Shown: positions 1-11,430 of the stretch, in pieces
How positions within the stretch are numbered: position 1 is the stretch's first letter
Layout: every line of letters begins with the position of its first letter
NCBI GenBank assembly: GCA_029582165.1
Contig: CM055876.1
Span: 30,263,317-30,327,316 of the forward strand
Origin: Portulaca oleracea
Taxonomy: Eukaryota > Streptophyta > Magnoliopsida > Caryophyllales > Portulacaceae
DNA: 64,000 bases
Reading direction: 5' to 3'
The notes under the pieces: generated by a model
What the model was told of the DNA's origin: nothing
The model's input: only the letters and a program-made list of their open reading frames with translations
The model's database searches: none
Made by a program: the position numbers and the translations under genes

Positions 1-155
1 AGTTTTGAATCAAATACAACACAAAATCTATGATTCTCTCGAAAATATCCCACTACAATCCAATTTTATTTTATTTTTGGGACCACCAGAATACAAAGTG
101 AAAGTACGGTCCACCATTGTCCAATTGATGAAAGTAGAGATTATTAGAATCCAAT

Positions 156-159
<4 letters not shown>
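1..159. repeat. Right end of a truncated foldback-type repeat
   Basis: The last part of this stretch (about 131-157) ends in ATTATTAGAATCCAATTTTC. That is the same terminal motif seen at the right ends of the foldback elements near 30.5 kb and 32.4 kb. The left part would lie outside the window. I see no coding potential. The assignment rests only on the shared terminal motif. Confidence 0.4.

Positions 160-206
<47 letters not shown>
160..206. repeat. (TA)n microsatellite
   Basis: Uninterrupted TA dinucleotide tract of about 47 bp directly after the foldback terminus. Confidence 0.95.
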
Positions 207-209
<3 letters not shown>

Positions 210-1559
210 GACGGAGCTACTATATGGACAAGACGTGGCCATTGCTCCCCCAACTTAAAAGGAATGTATATTAGTAGTAACAATAAATTGTAGTAGTTTA
301 ATTTAATTGGTTATAATGAGGTTTTTTTAGCTATAGTCATAAGTTCAATTCTTGAAGGGTATTAAAGTGTTATTTTTATTTGATTTGCTACTATCTGATT
401 ATAACAGATCGACAACTACTCGAAGGCGTTGGGACAAGGAGAAGTCTTATATCATGCCAAATTGGAGGAAATGATCTTTGTTCACTACATTGCTTTTTTC
501 TGGGCAAATGGAGTGGACATTGCAGTTTGCGTGGAGTATGCATCTGCAGATAACTACGTTGTACCCAGAGATTTAGTACACAGATATATATATAAAAGCA
601 CTCTCGTGGTCCCATATTAATCAAGTACTATATATGTATACACTTATGTAATATGCAATATGCATGCATAATTATTATGTTTTAAGCGTGTAGTATATGT
701 AATAAAAATGTGATTATTCACAAGGACTGTTTGGTTCTTGTGGATCAATCTTATCTTCTTCTTCATTATTCACCAATCAATTATAAGAAGGGACCAAGTT
801 CATCGAGGATACTCCGTGTTTGGGTTGGCTAATTAACCTTGAATGCTTTGTTGTTGTCCATTCATTCAATGAGGTCTAAGGGTATACTAAATGTCATAAG
901 AAGGGTCATGAATAATATTGCCAACTTTATGTGTCATCCTTCAAATTTATAAATATATCAACCCACAACTGCAACAACAATCCAGGGAAACACGTATCGA
1001 TCAACATAGCTTGAGGAATCTAGATATATGCAACCTGCTTTTTATAGACCAAAGTTTATAGAAAAGATAATTCCTTCGAAAATATATCAAACCGAAAAAT
1101 AAAAATGATAGACCGAGCGCAAGTCATGACCATAGGTGTCTTGGAAATTTCTGCAATCATCATCTCTACAACGACTGTGTTGGAAGTTCAACATGATTCA
1201 ATGGATGAGGAGTTTCACGACTTTGAATATATTCGTGGCAATTTTAGATATGAAACACCCTTTAAGCTTGACAATTACTCTAACCTTAAGGTCAACTTAA
1301 TCTTAAGGAACATAATGTGCTTCCCAGGCCACCCTTTGGAGAATCCAAGCAAGTAGTTATGATAGAGGACAAAACAAGTTTATTTCCTTTTCCTGTACTA
1401 TGTCGTTTTGATGTTGTAATATTTGTTTTGGTCGACAGGGAAGGAAGGGCTTAGTATTGCTTTAGAGTTTAGACTCTTTGTAGAGTTTTCAGAAGCTGGC
1501 ATGCTATTTGTACTAGTTTGTCACAGTTTCTTTTGGTGAATAATGGGTCCAAACTTATC
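207..1559. other. Intergenic, no gene recognised
   Basis: AT-rich intergenic DNA. A short open frame at 1105-1356 (83 codons, starting with ATG) has no recognisable motif, no neighbouring exon and ordinary intergenic composition, so it is not called as a gene. Confidence 0.6.
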
Positions 1560-2452
1560 TGTTGAAGACAGGGTCAAGGTCCTTCACCGCGCATCCGCGA
1601 AGGACCTTCGGTTTTGATGAAAGTGAAAATCCGGAAAAGGGAAGTTGCCTTATATAATCTGATTATATATTTTGAGTATATAATATATATTCTAATTATA
1701 TACTCAGATTATGTGTATATAAGATATATATTTTGATTATATATTATATACTCTTATTATGGGCATGATTCTTGTAGATATAAAAAGGAAACAAAAGGAA
1801 ACAAATCAAGGGAAATCAATCATGATTATTGTAGCAACAAAAGGGAAGAAATCAACACGCAAGGCAAGTTACCGTTGGAAGCACTCAAGTCCAAGCATCC
1901 AAAGGCATCTATAAAAAGGACGATATAAGAATTGAGAAGATAGGCGATTCCACGGAAGTAATCGCGGTGTAAGAAATCCGGTGGGATTTCTCCGAGTGTG
2001 TAACCAATGGTTCGGTGGTGAAGGTAGCCAGTAAAGGACCTCTGGTGAATGTATAGCCAAGGACCTTGGTGAGCATTCGTTGTGTCCACATGTGGTGGAG
2101 AGATGGTGTGTAGCAGAACCTTGACGGACTAAGGCTGTGTGTGTTTGTGCTTCAATGTAATCCATCGTATTCCAAATCGCCGCTAGGGTTTTTCCTACGA
2201 CGATCCTTATCTGTAGCTGACTCAAGGACATTCAGTCTTGATCAGTGATCCTATCAGTAACTGTCTTCGGGCTGTTACATCTTGTTTTGTTTTGTAAGTG
2301 TAACTTGTTCTTTTATTGTCATAAATCTAATGAGGTATTTCAGTTACACTGTGTTTTGATCCTTGGCTTGAAACCAAGAAAGTTTGCTCTAACGTCCTTA
2401 CCTAGTGTGTAGATCTTAATTGTGAACTTCACCCCCCTCTTGGGCTCCAACA
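1560..2452. mobile_element. Solo LTR (893 bp) with 5-bp target duplication
   Basis: The segment begins TGTTGAAGACAGG and ends GGGCTCCAACA, giving TGTTG/CAACA inverted ends. It is flanked on both sides by the identical 5-bp sequence TTATC (1555-1559 and 2453-2457), the signature of an LTR retrotransposon insertion. No internal region or second LTR is present, so the element was reduced to a solo LTR by recombination between its LTRs. Parts of the sequence (for example around 1975-2150) resemble the solo LTR at 32998-33818, so the two probably belong to related families. The superfamily cannot be told without the internal region. Confidence 0.9.
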
Positions 2453-2457
2453 TTATC

Positions 2458-3530
2458 AATTATCGAAAAAAAGTCATTGTCACCAAATTAAAAGGCACGT
2501 AACTTGTATTTTCAATTAAGATAAATAACTCTAATATTTGTAGGAGATCTATCAATTAAGATAAAAAAAAAAATCGTGTATTCTGTGTACTTGGCAAACA
2601 CTAGTATTTTTTTGTGTGTTCAATGTTCATCAATCATCATGTCTTAGTGTGCATGAAATAGACATATGTTTACCAAGTTGTTCTCAGTACAGTTTATGCT
2701 ACACTGGGAGTAATTTTACTACAAAAAGACATCTTTATTTTCATCTGTATTAGTTCAAGCCTGTCCGAGCGTTCAATATACAAGCGCCAAAAACGGCAAC
2801 TAACAGTAAAACTGTAACCAAATTTGCAAAATCACAGCGGAGCAAAAGACCAGTTCATAAGCCCAGTCAACTGATTTGTTACACATGCCATAGCGGGTAG
2901 ACTTCACAATTGGGTCATTTAGGTCGAGTTTGAGTTGGACTTGTTTGGGTTGGGTCAATTCATATCAACAAGATTTGGATTGGGTCACTTTCGGGTCAAC
3001 TTTATTTTGGGTTGTTTTATTTTGTCAGATAAAATTACCTTTAAAGTACAACAACTATGGTGAAAGATAAATTCAAACCAGGTTGGGTTGGGTCGAATCT
3101 TCTGGGTTTGGGCCCATTTCGGGTGAACTAGTTTTGCCATTTTCCAATTTGGGTTGGGTGAGTCGTTCGGGTCAAATCAGTTTTACCAGATTGGTGGGTT
3201 TGAGTGCAACAGTACCCTGGCCGGCTTGGACAATTTTTATAACCCAATACAACATAGATGACTAGCCATGCCCATCATACTATATATTCAGCGTATCGAT
3301 GCTACACAGAAATCGATCATACTACAATTTTCTAGTCGATGAAATTCCGAATTCTGCAGGCATTGCATTTTTGGGAATCAAATCTGCAGTTGGACACAAT
3401 GAAAGCAAAGAAATCTAACAAGGTACACAGCCATCTCCCTATAGCAGACACACTAAACTGAAAGGCCCATTTATGCTAGCCTATTGGACCCCGAATTGAT
3501 TATCTGGCTTTAAGCATAAGCATACACCGC
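2458..3530. other. Intergenic, with a GGGTTGGGTC-rich degenerate tract
   Basis: No gene is seen. From about 2915 to 3190 the sequence is a degenerate series of GGGTTGGGTCA/GGGTCAA-like words. This is typical of decayed hAT-type MITEs in plants, but I could not find clear terminal inverted repeats. The right part (3300-3530) is probably the 3' untranslated region and flank of the minus-strand kinase gene. Confidence 0.5.
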
Positions 3531-6500
3531 CTAGGGTGAGAGCTTGGCAATAATCAAGGATACATCTCTCATAGTTGGTCGCACTTCGGGTGATTTCATG
3601 GCACATCTTAGCCCAACTTCAAGGATGGTAATCACAGTATCATTGTAGTTTAAGCTCGATCCATCTCCAACAATGTGATGATCCAGGATATCTGCGAGAT
3701 TATCGGGGAATGCCTTGGCAACCCATGCTTGTAAATCTAAGTCCCCTGTAAACTCCTCATCTGTGGGTCTCTTCCCGGTAAACATTTCAAGTAACAGGAT
3801 TCCGAAGCTGTACACATCTCCTTTTGTGAAAACGCCTCCACCTACTCCGTATTCTGCCACATCCAATGTTCACATATTAGTCAACTTTACTTTGCAAGCT
3901 GATTAATTGTTTTTAACCCGAAAAAAAAGGTCCCGCCCCATCAATTAAACAAATTTATCAGAAATGTAAACTGAAATCTATCAGGTATATTTCAGACAAG
4001 CTGCATAACTGAGTTCAAACTTAGTTTTACCAAAAAAATTCAACTTTTATCATTAAACAGCATAAGGGGAAAAAATCGATGAAATATGGGTTAAGTACCT
4101 GGAGCAATGTAGCCAATGGAACCCTTCAAACCTAAAGTACTGCTGGTAGGTTGATTCTTGGGAACATTCAGAATCCGGGCAATCCCAAAATCAGCAACTT
4201 TTGCACACATGTATTGATCAAGCAGAACATTGCTTGGCTTCAGATCACAGTGCACGATACGAGTTTCACAATCATGGTGCAAATACTCTATTGCAGAGGC
4301 AACTTCCTTGGCAATCTGCAACCTTTGCTTAAGACTGAGCCCCTCAATTTCCTCGTTCAGTTGACCTGTCCTGTGAAGCCACTGATCCAAGCTTCCATTT
4401 GACATGAACGGTAGTATTAAGGCCTTAAACTTCCCGCTTGAGCAGACACCGATGACTTTGACAAGGTTCCGGTGCCTGATATTGCGTAGGGCTTCACACT
4501 CAGCTATGAAGCTCTTGGAAGCCCACTGCTGCTCCTGGTCAAATACCTTGACAGCTGCAACTGCTCCATCTGCAAATACAGCTTTGTAAACTGATCCAAA
4601 GCTTCCTTTCCCAATCAAGTTGTGCGGACTAAAATCTCCAGTTGCTGATTTTATATCACGATACGAGTACACCTTGTAACCAGTTGGAGAATCCTCGTGA
4701 TCGATAGTAATGCTTTTCTTGTGATGTCTTGCTTTGGACACTTGAAAGAGCAACAATGCTCCTAGAATGAGGAAAGCTCCTCCCAGACCTAGTGTTAGTC
4801 CTAGGATCAGATTCAGTTTTGACCTTTTCGTTTGTCGTGTGCTGGGGAGATTGCATTTGGGAAAATTGAACGCCGGGATTCCACCACAGAGGTCTGCATT
4901 TCCAATGAGTGAAACCGCCGTGGTGTTTGTGAACACACCCCGTGATGGTACGGCTCCTTTGAGGTGATTCATGGATAGGTCTAGAAACTGTAGATACTGA
5001 AGAGAGTCCAAAGAGGCCGGAATCTCCCCAGAGAGGTTATTTGATGAAAGGTCAATAACTTCAATCCCTTTCATGCTAGCTAAAGCACTTGGTATCCTCC
5101 CATTAAGAGAATTTCGAGACAAGTTCAGATACTCAAGACTTGAACAGCCTCCAATGGAGGACGGTATGTCTCCAGTTAAGAGGTTGCTAGACAAATCTAT
5201 CCCTTGAATCATCTTTAGGTTGCCTATTTCCTCGGGTATTTGGCCATCTAAGGAGTTGAATGAGAGCTTAAGTAGTCTGGCTAAGTTTGGGATCTTGAAT
5301 ATCTCAGCAGGTATCTTGCCGTGTAGCTTATTGTTCGAGAGGTCAAGAACTTGAAGATGTTTAAGGTTTCCAAGGCTAGACGGGATTGTTCCAGTCAGAG
5401 AGTTGTCATCTAGAGCCATCTCAGACAAAGAGCTTAAGTTTCCAAGCGCTTCAGGTATCTCCCCCGAGAAATTGTTCATGTTTAAGTAGAGATTCTGCAG
5501 CACTGGCAAGCTTTCAATGGATAGCGGGATTTTTCCACTAAGAGAGTTAAACTCAACCGACAGCATGGTGAGACCAACCAAGTTACCTATTTCAGAGGGC
5601 AAGCTCCCTTCTATGGAGTTACCACCTATGACGAACTGAGACAGTTGTCTAGAGAGGTTTCCTACAGAGGAAGGAAGCTTCCCAGTGAGGAGGTTTCCCG
5701 CCAAGGAGAAGACTTGAAGTTGGGTGGAATTCGCCAAGGAAGCAAGAAAATCCCATCCATGCTCCCCGTCACTAATGAGTTGGTTAGTGTCAAAGCTCAG
5801 GACTTGAATATTCGGGAGATTCCATAGAAGAGGAATATACCCAGAGAAGTTATTCCTAGACAAATCAGCACGAACAATGTTTGAAGCATTGCCTAAAGAC
5901 ACGGGTATGTTCCCTGAGAACTGATTCCCGCCCATATACAGAATGATCAAGTTATTCAGCTTGGAAAACATATCAGAAGGAAGAGTTCCCGAAAGTCTAT
6001 TCCCCGCCAAGCCTAATTGCATCAGTGATGACTGGTTAAATACAGAAGCTGGAATCTCACCGCTTAGATGATTCAAGCTCAGGTCAATATTTACTAACAG
6101 AGGAAGGTGACCTATGCCCTCAGGAATTGCTCCTGACAAGCTATTTCTTAACAGGATAATGTTTGTAAGGGAAGAGAGGTTTGCGAACGAGGTCGGGATC
6201 GAGCCAGTTAGGAAGTTGCTCGAGACATCCAAGACATCAAGCTTTGCAAGATTACCCAGCTCAGCAGGAAGCCTGCCTTCTAGATTGTTTGAAGAAAGAT
6301 CAAGAGTGAAAAGCTGGGAACACAACCCTAGAGAAGCCGGTATTGTTCCTTCAAGCTGGTTTGAACTCAGATTCAGCGTCTTAAGCCGAAACAGATTGCC
6401 AGTCTCCGGTGGGATTTTCCCAGAAAAGCTATTGCCCGAGAGACGTAGGGAACTAAGAAAAGAAAGGTTTCCGATATGAGGAGAAATCACACCTACCAGT

Positions 6501-6772
6501 CCTAGGCTTTCAAGGTCAAGACTTGTGACTCTTGGCTCTGGGAATGTTACATTGCAGCTAACACCTTTCCAAACACAGAACGAAACCCTGGTTTTCCAGG
6601 TGTGTAAAACACCAGAAGGATCAGAAGTTATGTATGATTTGAATGCAAGAAGAGACTGCTGATCTGTATAGTTGCTAAGCTTGCCCTGGGTTGTTTGTGC
6701 ATGGCTTTGTAAAGGAAGGAGAAGGAAACTCAGAACAATTATGAGCATCAAAGATGGTTTGTGAATCTCCAT
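3531..6772 (-). CDS. LRR receptor-like serine/threonine kinase (LRR-XII, EFR/FLS2-like)
   Basis: Two exons on the minus strand, 6772-4099 and 3853-3531. They are joined across a 245-bp GT-AG intron (3854-4098) that splits the Glu codon of the GYIAPE motif. Splicing gives 998 residues. The start is an ATG followed by a hydrophobic signal peptide (about residues 1-26). Then come an LRRNT region with a paired-Cys CVWKGVSC motif, about 22 plasma-membrane-type LRRs with LxGxIP, and a transmembrane helix near residues 655-680. The kinase domain has the P-loop IGKGSFGSVYKA, the catalytic HCDLKPSN and DFG. Cys precedes the catalytic Asp, so it is a non-RD kinase, the type usual among pattern-recognition receptors. 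Family knowledge: EFR, FLS2 and Xa21 share this architecture and the single intron before APE. The ligand cannot be told. All key kinase residues are present and no lesion is seen. Confidence 0.95.
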
Positions 6773-6818
6773 ACTTTCTCAAGAGGGTTGCGAGAAATGC
6801 CGAAATGCACAACTGCAA

Positions 6819-6826
6819 CTTATAGT
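6819..6826 (-). promoter_or_regulatory. TATA-like box of the receptor kinase gene
   Basis: ACTATAAG on the minus strand, about 50 bp upstream of the ATG at 6772. It would imply a very short 5' untranslated region. Inferred from position and consensus only. Confidence 0.45.
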
Positions 6827-8439
6827 GGGAATATGCACTACACTGGTCAGCATCACTAAATGCTATTTTTTTTCAGTCCATTGACTTCTGAGTTTTTTTT
6901 ATTGTGGTGTGGTAGGTTCTGATTGGCATCATGGCAGGCATATCTAATCAATAACCAACTATGCTGCCGTTGTTTTTTGAGGAGGAAATACTCTTGCAAT
7001 TTCTGCATTCTAGTACTGATAATAATGCACACTTCAGTTGAATATTAAGCCCAACTGTCAAATTCCTGATCATGTTTAGTCAAACATCTCTTATTTTACA
7101 GATACATAATAATTATCAACGCACTGCTTCTACACGTTTCCAACAAAAGGTTGGATTATCTCTGGACTCAAGGCTAAGAGAATGAAGCTTTTATGAAGCA
7201 AAGCTATGCAAAATCATGTTTTACATTAGACATCCTTTGTTTTCTCAGTATTCTGCTCACTCTGCATCACTTCATCTGTGAATGACAGTATCGTAGAATA
7301 GCTTTTGGATTGTGATTCTCACAGCATATTCATTGATCACATAACTACTACAAGGAAAGATCAAGAACACTTCTAGATTGATGTTATTGCCATCAAAGGC
7401 ACGCTAAAAATTTCTCAAATCCTTATTGGGTTGAACCATGTTGACAAATTTGGATTATCTTCACCAGTCTTATGTTTATTTTATCTTTACCTTACCTTAC
7501 CTTACCTTACCCGAATCCCAAAAAAAAAAACACTCAAACAGATGTCATTTTATTTTATTTTCCATACCAACTTTATTTTACCTAACTTAATCATACCACT
7601 CTAAAGAACAGGATCTTACTGTAAGACAGACAAGTATCCATTAACCAATTCTCTGGCCTAGAACAGAATTTGAACAAAGCATAGATTATAGATAGTATTT
7701 GTTTTGGCTTTTGCTTACTTAATTGAATATGTAGGAAACAACTACAAAAATGAGCTTAGACGCGTTGTCTGACAAACATACAGAATCTGAAAGATTTATT
7801 CTTTAGCATCAAGTAAAGCTATTCTCTTCAATGAAGCTGACTAACAATATGTTTATCTCATATACATACTATTAATGTTACTTCCAGTCAACATGATGGC
7901 TACATATATATCTTAAACAAATCAAGATTCCAGCTGGGTTTGAAACCAAGAAAATAATATAATTTCCAAGCAGCACATTTTGGGTTGGACTCCTTAATTA
8001 ATTTAAAAAAAGAAAAAAACATTAGGCCAAGAAATCAGCCATTGTCATGCAGCTATGTTTGACCTTGAGGGTTAATTATAGTAAGGAAGGATAAATTATG
8101 AGCAGAGAAATCCCTGATAATCAGGGTGCCCAATTAATACTATTATCTTCAGTGTCCATTCACGCAATGCATGCTAAATCATTTGCAGATGAGCACAAAG
8201 TAAAAGGGAATTAATGATTAATCATATCACACATCAACAGCAAGCCCACAGGAAGAGAAATGACGGAAATTACCAGGCAGAAATCTGGTGGGGCCGAGAT
8301 GGAATTGCGATGCGGCGGAACTCTCGGCGGGTCTTCACCGGAAAATTTAGAGATACTAGTGGATTCATTCATCTAAACTCAAGAAAAGCCAATTAGTGTT
8401 AAAACAACAAATAATGATATCAGAAACTGAGTAACGCAA
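6827..8439. other. Intergenic between the receptor kinase and tRNA-Glu
   Basis: No coding features. A short (TTACC)n tract lies at about 7488-7511. The stretch about 8040-8150 is similar to DNA upstream of the second tRNA-Glu at about 15.4 kb, which suggests a shared duplication. Confidence 0.6.
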
Positions 8440-8511
8440 TCCGTTGTAGTCTAGCTGGTTAGGATACTCGGCTCTCACCCGAGAGACCCGGGTTCGAGTC
8501 CCGGCAACGGA
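8440..8511 (+). tRNA. tRNA-Glu (anticodon CUC), copy 1
   Basis: This 72-nt cloverleaf has acceptor arms TCCGTTG and CAACGGA, a D arm with GG, an anticodon stem CTCGG/CCGAG around the loop CTCTCAC (anticodon CTC), and a TpsiC arm with GGTTCGAGTCC. No intron is present and all stems pair. The internal A and B boxes of the RNA polymerase III promoter are intact. TTTTA follows within 15 bp and can serve as terminator. It delivers Glu at GAG codons in cytosolic translation. A copy with one D-loop change lies at 15679. Confidence 0.97.
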
Positions 8512-8589
8512 ATTATTTTAATTTTCTACAGAAAATGAAGCCTTTATTTTAATTATTTATGCTTGTGATATTATCCCTTTAAAAAAAAC

Positions 8590-8735
8590 TAAGTTTCATT
8601 ATTTTAAAAATATTTTTTATTTTTGCATTAATCTAAAAGTTTTAATAAATTAATGACACCTTAAAATTTCGAAAGTGATTATAAATTCATGTATTTATAG
8701 CCCACAAAAATTAGGAAATAATTAAACTATTTAGA
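8590..8735. repeat. Direct repeat flanking a foldback element (left copy)
   Basis: This stretch shares the order of words around TTTTGCATTA, then ATAAAT and ACACCTTAAAATTT, then AAGTGATTA, with about 9785-9905. The two copies flank the foldback element at 8923-9746. The alignment was made by eye and is imperfect. Confidence 0.5.
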
Positions 8736-8922
8736 TAAAACTATTACAATATAATGATGCCTATGAGGTTTATTGACACATTTTATTTTAATTCATTATA
8801 ATCTAATTAGTTAAAAATAATCATTTACCAACTATCCCAATGCACATAAGTCTTAGAAAAGAAAATTAAAACTTTTTTTAATGATCTATCCTCATCGTAT
8901 TAATAACTTTCCCCATAAAAAA

Positions 8923-9746
8923 GTACGAGTTTTTAGCTCAATATACCACCAAGTTATTGAATTTTATCCCAATTTACCACCAAGTTATTTTTTAACCCAT
9001 TTATACCATCATGTTTTCACATTTACACCCGAAATACCATTGCCACCTTCTATAGCCGGTAAACACTTTTCACTTCCCAACTTTTGAAATTTTCCTTTTA
9101 ATTTCCTTCCCCCTTCCTTCATTTTCATGTTGAAATTTTCCTTTTAATTTTCCTTTTTAACCCATTTATGCTGTGTTTTGTTCATCAATGGCAGACTGCC
9201 ATGGATTTACAGTACTTCTCCTTCTCCTCCTCGCCATCAACATACATCCCTTTTCATGTTGACATTATTTGAGCATTGTGCACTTCATATTTATATGTTG
9301 CCATGGTGAAGGAAAAGCATGGGGAGATGGGTGTGAATTGTGTCGAGCAATTGAAAAATAAATTGGGTTTTTAAATTTTTATAGTCAAGGACATATGGAG
9401 AAGCAGAGGAGATAAGCAAGAGAGATGATTCACTCAAGCAAAAATAAATAAATAAATAAATAAATATCAAATAACCAGCTATTTTGAGTGTAAATGTCAA
9501 AACTTGGAATTTGTGGCAGACTAGCAGCCATTGATGAGTAAAGCAACAACAGGAAAAGGTAGAAAAGAGGAAAGAAATTAAAAGAAAAATTAAAAATATA
9601 AGAAACTGGTTGTAGAAGGTAGGGGTGGTATTTTAGTGTTTAACTAGAAAACATAGTGGTATAAAAGGTTTAAAGAAAACATAGTGGTAAATTGGGTTAA
9701 AAGTGAATAACTCAGTGGTATATAGGGCTAAGAACTCGAGAAGTAC
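8923..9746. mobile_element. Foldback/MITE-like element with long imperfect inverted arms
   Basis: The left arm (about 8923-9060) and the right arm (about 9600-9746) are inverted copies. Both carry words such as ATACCAC, CAATTTACCAC, ATTTATACCA and AATACCA in the same order when one arm is reverse-complemented. The interior has no coding frame but contains an (AATA)n tract at about 9447-9468. There is no transposase, so it is a non-autonomous element. I cannot assign a superfamily because no clear target duplication is visible. Confidence 0.7.
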
Positions 9747-10588
9747 TCATTGACATGATGGCATCATTGTAACATTTTTTTAAAAAAAATTTTGCATTAC
9801 ACTTGAAGTACGGTTATTAAATTTCCCTTAAAAAAATTTAATAAATGAACAACACCTTAAAATTTTAAAAGTGATTAGTTTGTGTACGAGTCCATAAAAA
9901 ATAAAATATATAATCAAGCTTAAAAGAGCAAAAAAAATCGAATCCAAATCCAACACTTGAAATTTTGCCACTAATTAAAAGTTCCTTTAAATTTAATTAA
10001 AGGAACTAGTTCTAATTAAATTAAAAAGGAAGATGATAAAAGTCTTGTGCAAGATTATGTGTCTTGTCACTATAGTAAATCTATATATTTGTAAATTGAA
10101 TTGGAAAAAAGTTACATGATTGACTTCTATAACTATAATAATATATATAAATTGTATAAAATCACACATTTATCGATATTTTTTAAAATTTATAAAAAAA
10201 CGTCTAAAATATGCCCAACGGATGGGGTTCACTCGTTAGGGTGTTAATTTTAATTGTTGACGTAGCCAACACATTCCAAGCTTCTTATAATTGATAATTA
10301 ATAGTACTTGTCAAAAAAATTGGGGTTAAAAATGATAATAAATATTGATTTCATAAGGGAAGAAGACATTTAAATAGTATCTTGGGACAAGACACTTATC
10401 ATTACCCAAATTAAAATTAAGAACCCATTGTTTATGAAAAAGAAATAGAATGGATTTATTACCAGTACCACCTTTCACTTTAATCCATCACAATCGAAAT
10501 TTTGAAACATAAATTGCGGGCCTAACCCATTACTGATCGAAAAAAAAAATCATGCAACTTTGAAGATTACGGAAATATGATTTTATTT
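9747..10588. other. Intergenic; includes the right copy of the flanking direct repeat
   Basis: AT-rich with no gene. About 9785-9905 is the right copy of the direct repeat described at 8590-8735. The remainder shows nothing I recognise. Confidence 0.5.
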
Positions 10589-10985
10589 AGGATTATTGGA
10601 CGATAATACATTGAACTTCAGGGATATTGGACAATAATGCACTGAACTGTTTTTTTGGATTCTAATACACTGAACTTTGAGGGTATTGGACAATAATGCA
10701 CTCAGACCAATTCAGCTAGTGGTTGAAGCGGTGATTGTTCTACCTTGAGGTGTCGTTTTTCTATTTTTTTTTTTCAAAAAAAATATATTAGTTTATCCTA
10801 CTTATGTGTACTTTTCTTATACGGCAAAAAAATTTTTAAACAAAGAAATAGAAAAACGACACCTCAAAGTAGAAACGATCACAACCACCAAAGTGAATTG
10901 CTAAGTCGATTATCATTCAATATCCTCAAAAGCCTGATGTATTAGAATCCCAAAAACTTGGCAGATATTATCATCCAATAATCCT
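10589..10985. mobile_element. Foldback element with about 180-bp inverted arms
   Basis: The left arm starts AGGATTATTGGACGATAAT. The right arm, reverse-complemented, starts AGGATTATTGGATGATAAT. Further inward both arms carry GGATTCTAATACA, a GAGGRTATTG word, and TTGAGGTGTCGTTTTTCTAT. The arms meet around an A/T-rich centre near 10775-10840, so the whole element could fold into one hairpin. There is no coding capacity. Confidence 0.75.
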
Positions 10986-11348
10986 TTTATTTAAAGAAAC
11001 ACGTTGTCTTTATTAAGAATTTTGAAATTGTTGTAGTTATTTATGGTTCCTATATTTATCCGATAGGCAGCTTTCGTCGCCACTAGCACACATATTTGAC
11101 GAATTGAAAGTTGACCTTATTAGATCTTTGTGGGGCAACACAATGATTTTGCATTTTTGCTCCATCTTAGTTTGACGAAGTAAACGCCATACACTGATCA
11201 CTAACACTGCCCCTTCACACAAATTCAGTCGGCCTTTTGAATCTGTACGTGTGAATCACTTGACAGTTGACACACAATTCCCACTTGCACAGTTGCACTT
11301 GCTCTTAGAGGGGGGCCATCAGTGGGACATACGCTCTCATTTTTGCCC
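10986..11348. promoter_or_regulatory. Upstream region of the defensin-like gene
   Basis: Non-coding DNA before the TATA box at 11349. No cis-element can be named with confidence. A GA/CT-mixed stretch around 11290-11345 directly precedes the TATA box. Confidence 0.4.
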
Positions 11349-11356
11349 TATAAATA
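11349..11356 (+). promoter_or_regulatory. TATA box of the defensin-like gene
   Basis: TATAAATA, 75-82 bp upstream of the ATG at 11431. This spacing fits a start of transcription near 11380 and a leader of about 50 nt with CAACAACCCTC-type composition. Confidence 0.75.
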
Positions 11357-11430
11357 CACCCTTTGTTTACTGCTACTTCATCACTAAATTCATCAACAAC
11401 CCTCAAAACCCTAATTAGGAACTGAAGATT

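Noticed and set aside
1105..1356. 83-codon ATG-started open frame
   Set aside because: No recognisable domain, no splice partners, and AT-rich intergenic composition. Kept only as a note.
1826..2231. Open frames on the minus strand inside the first solo LTR
   Set aside because: They lie fully inside the LTR and have no protein motif; they are chance frames.
4151..6479. Several plus-strand frames across the receptor kinase gene
   Set aside because: Antisense shadows of the LRR and kinase coding exons.
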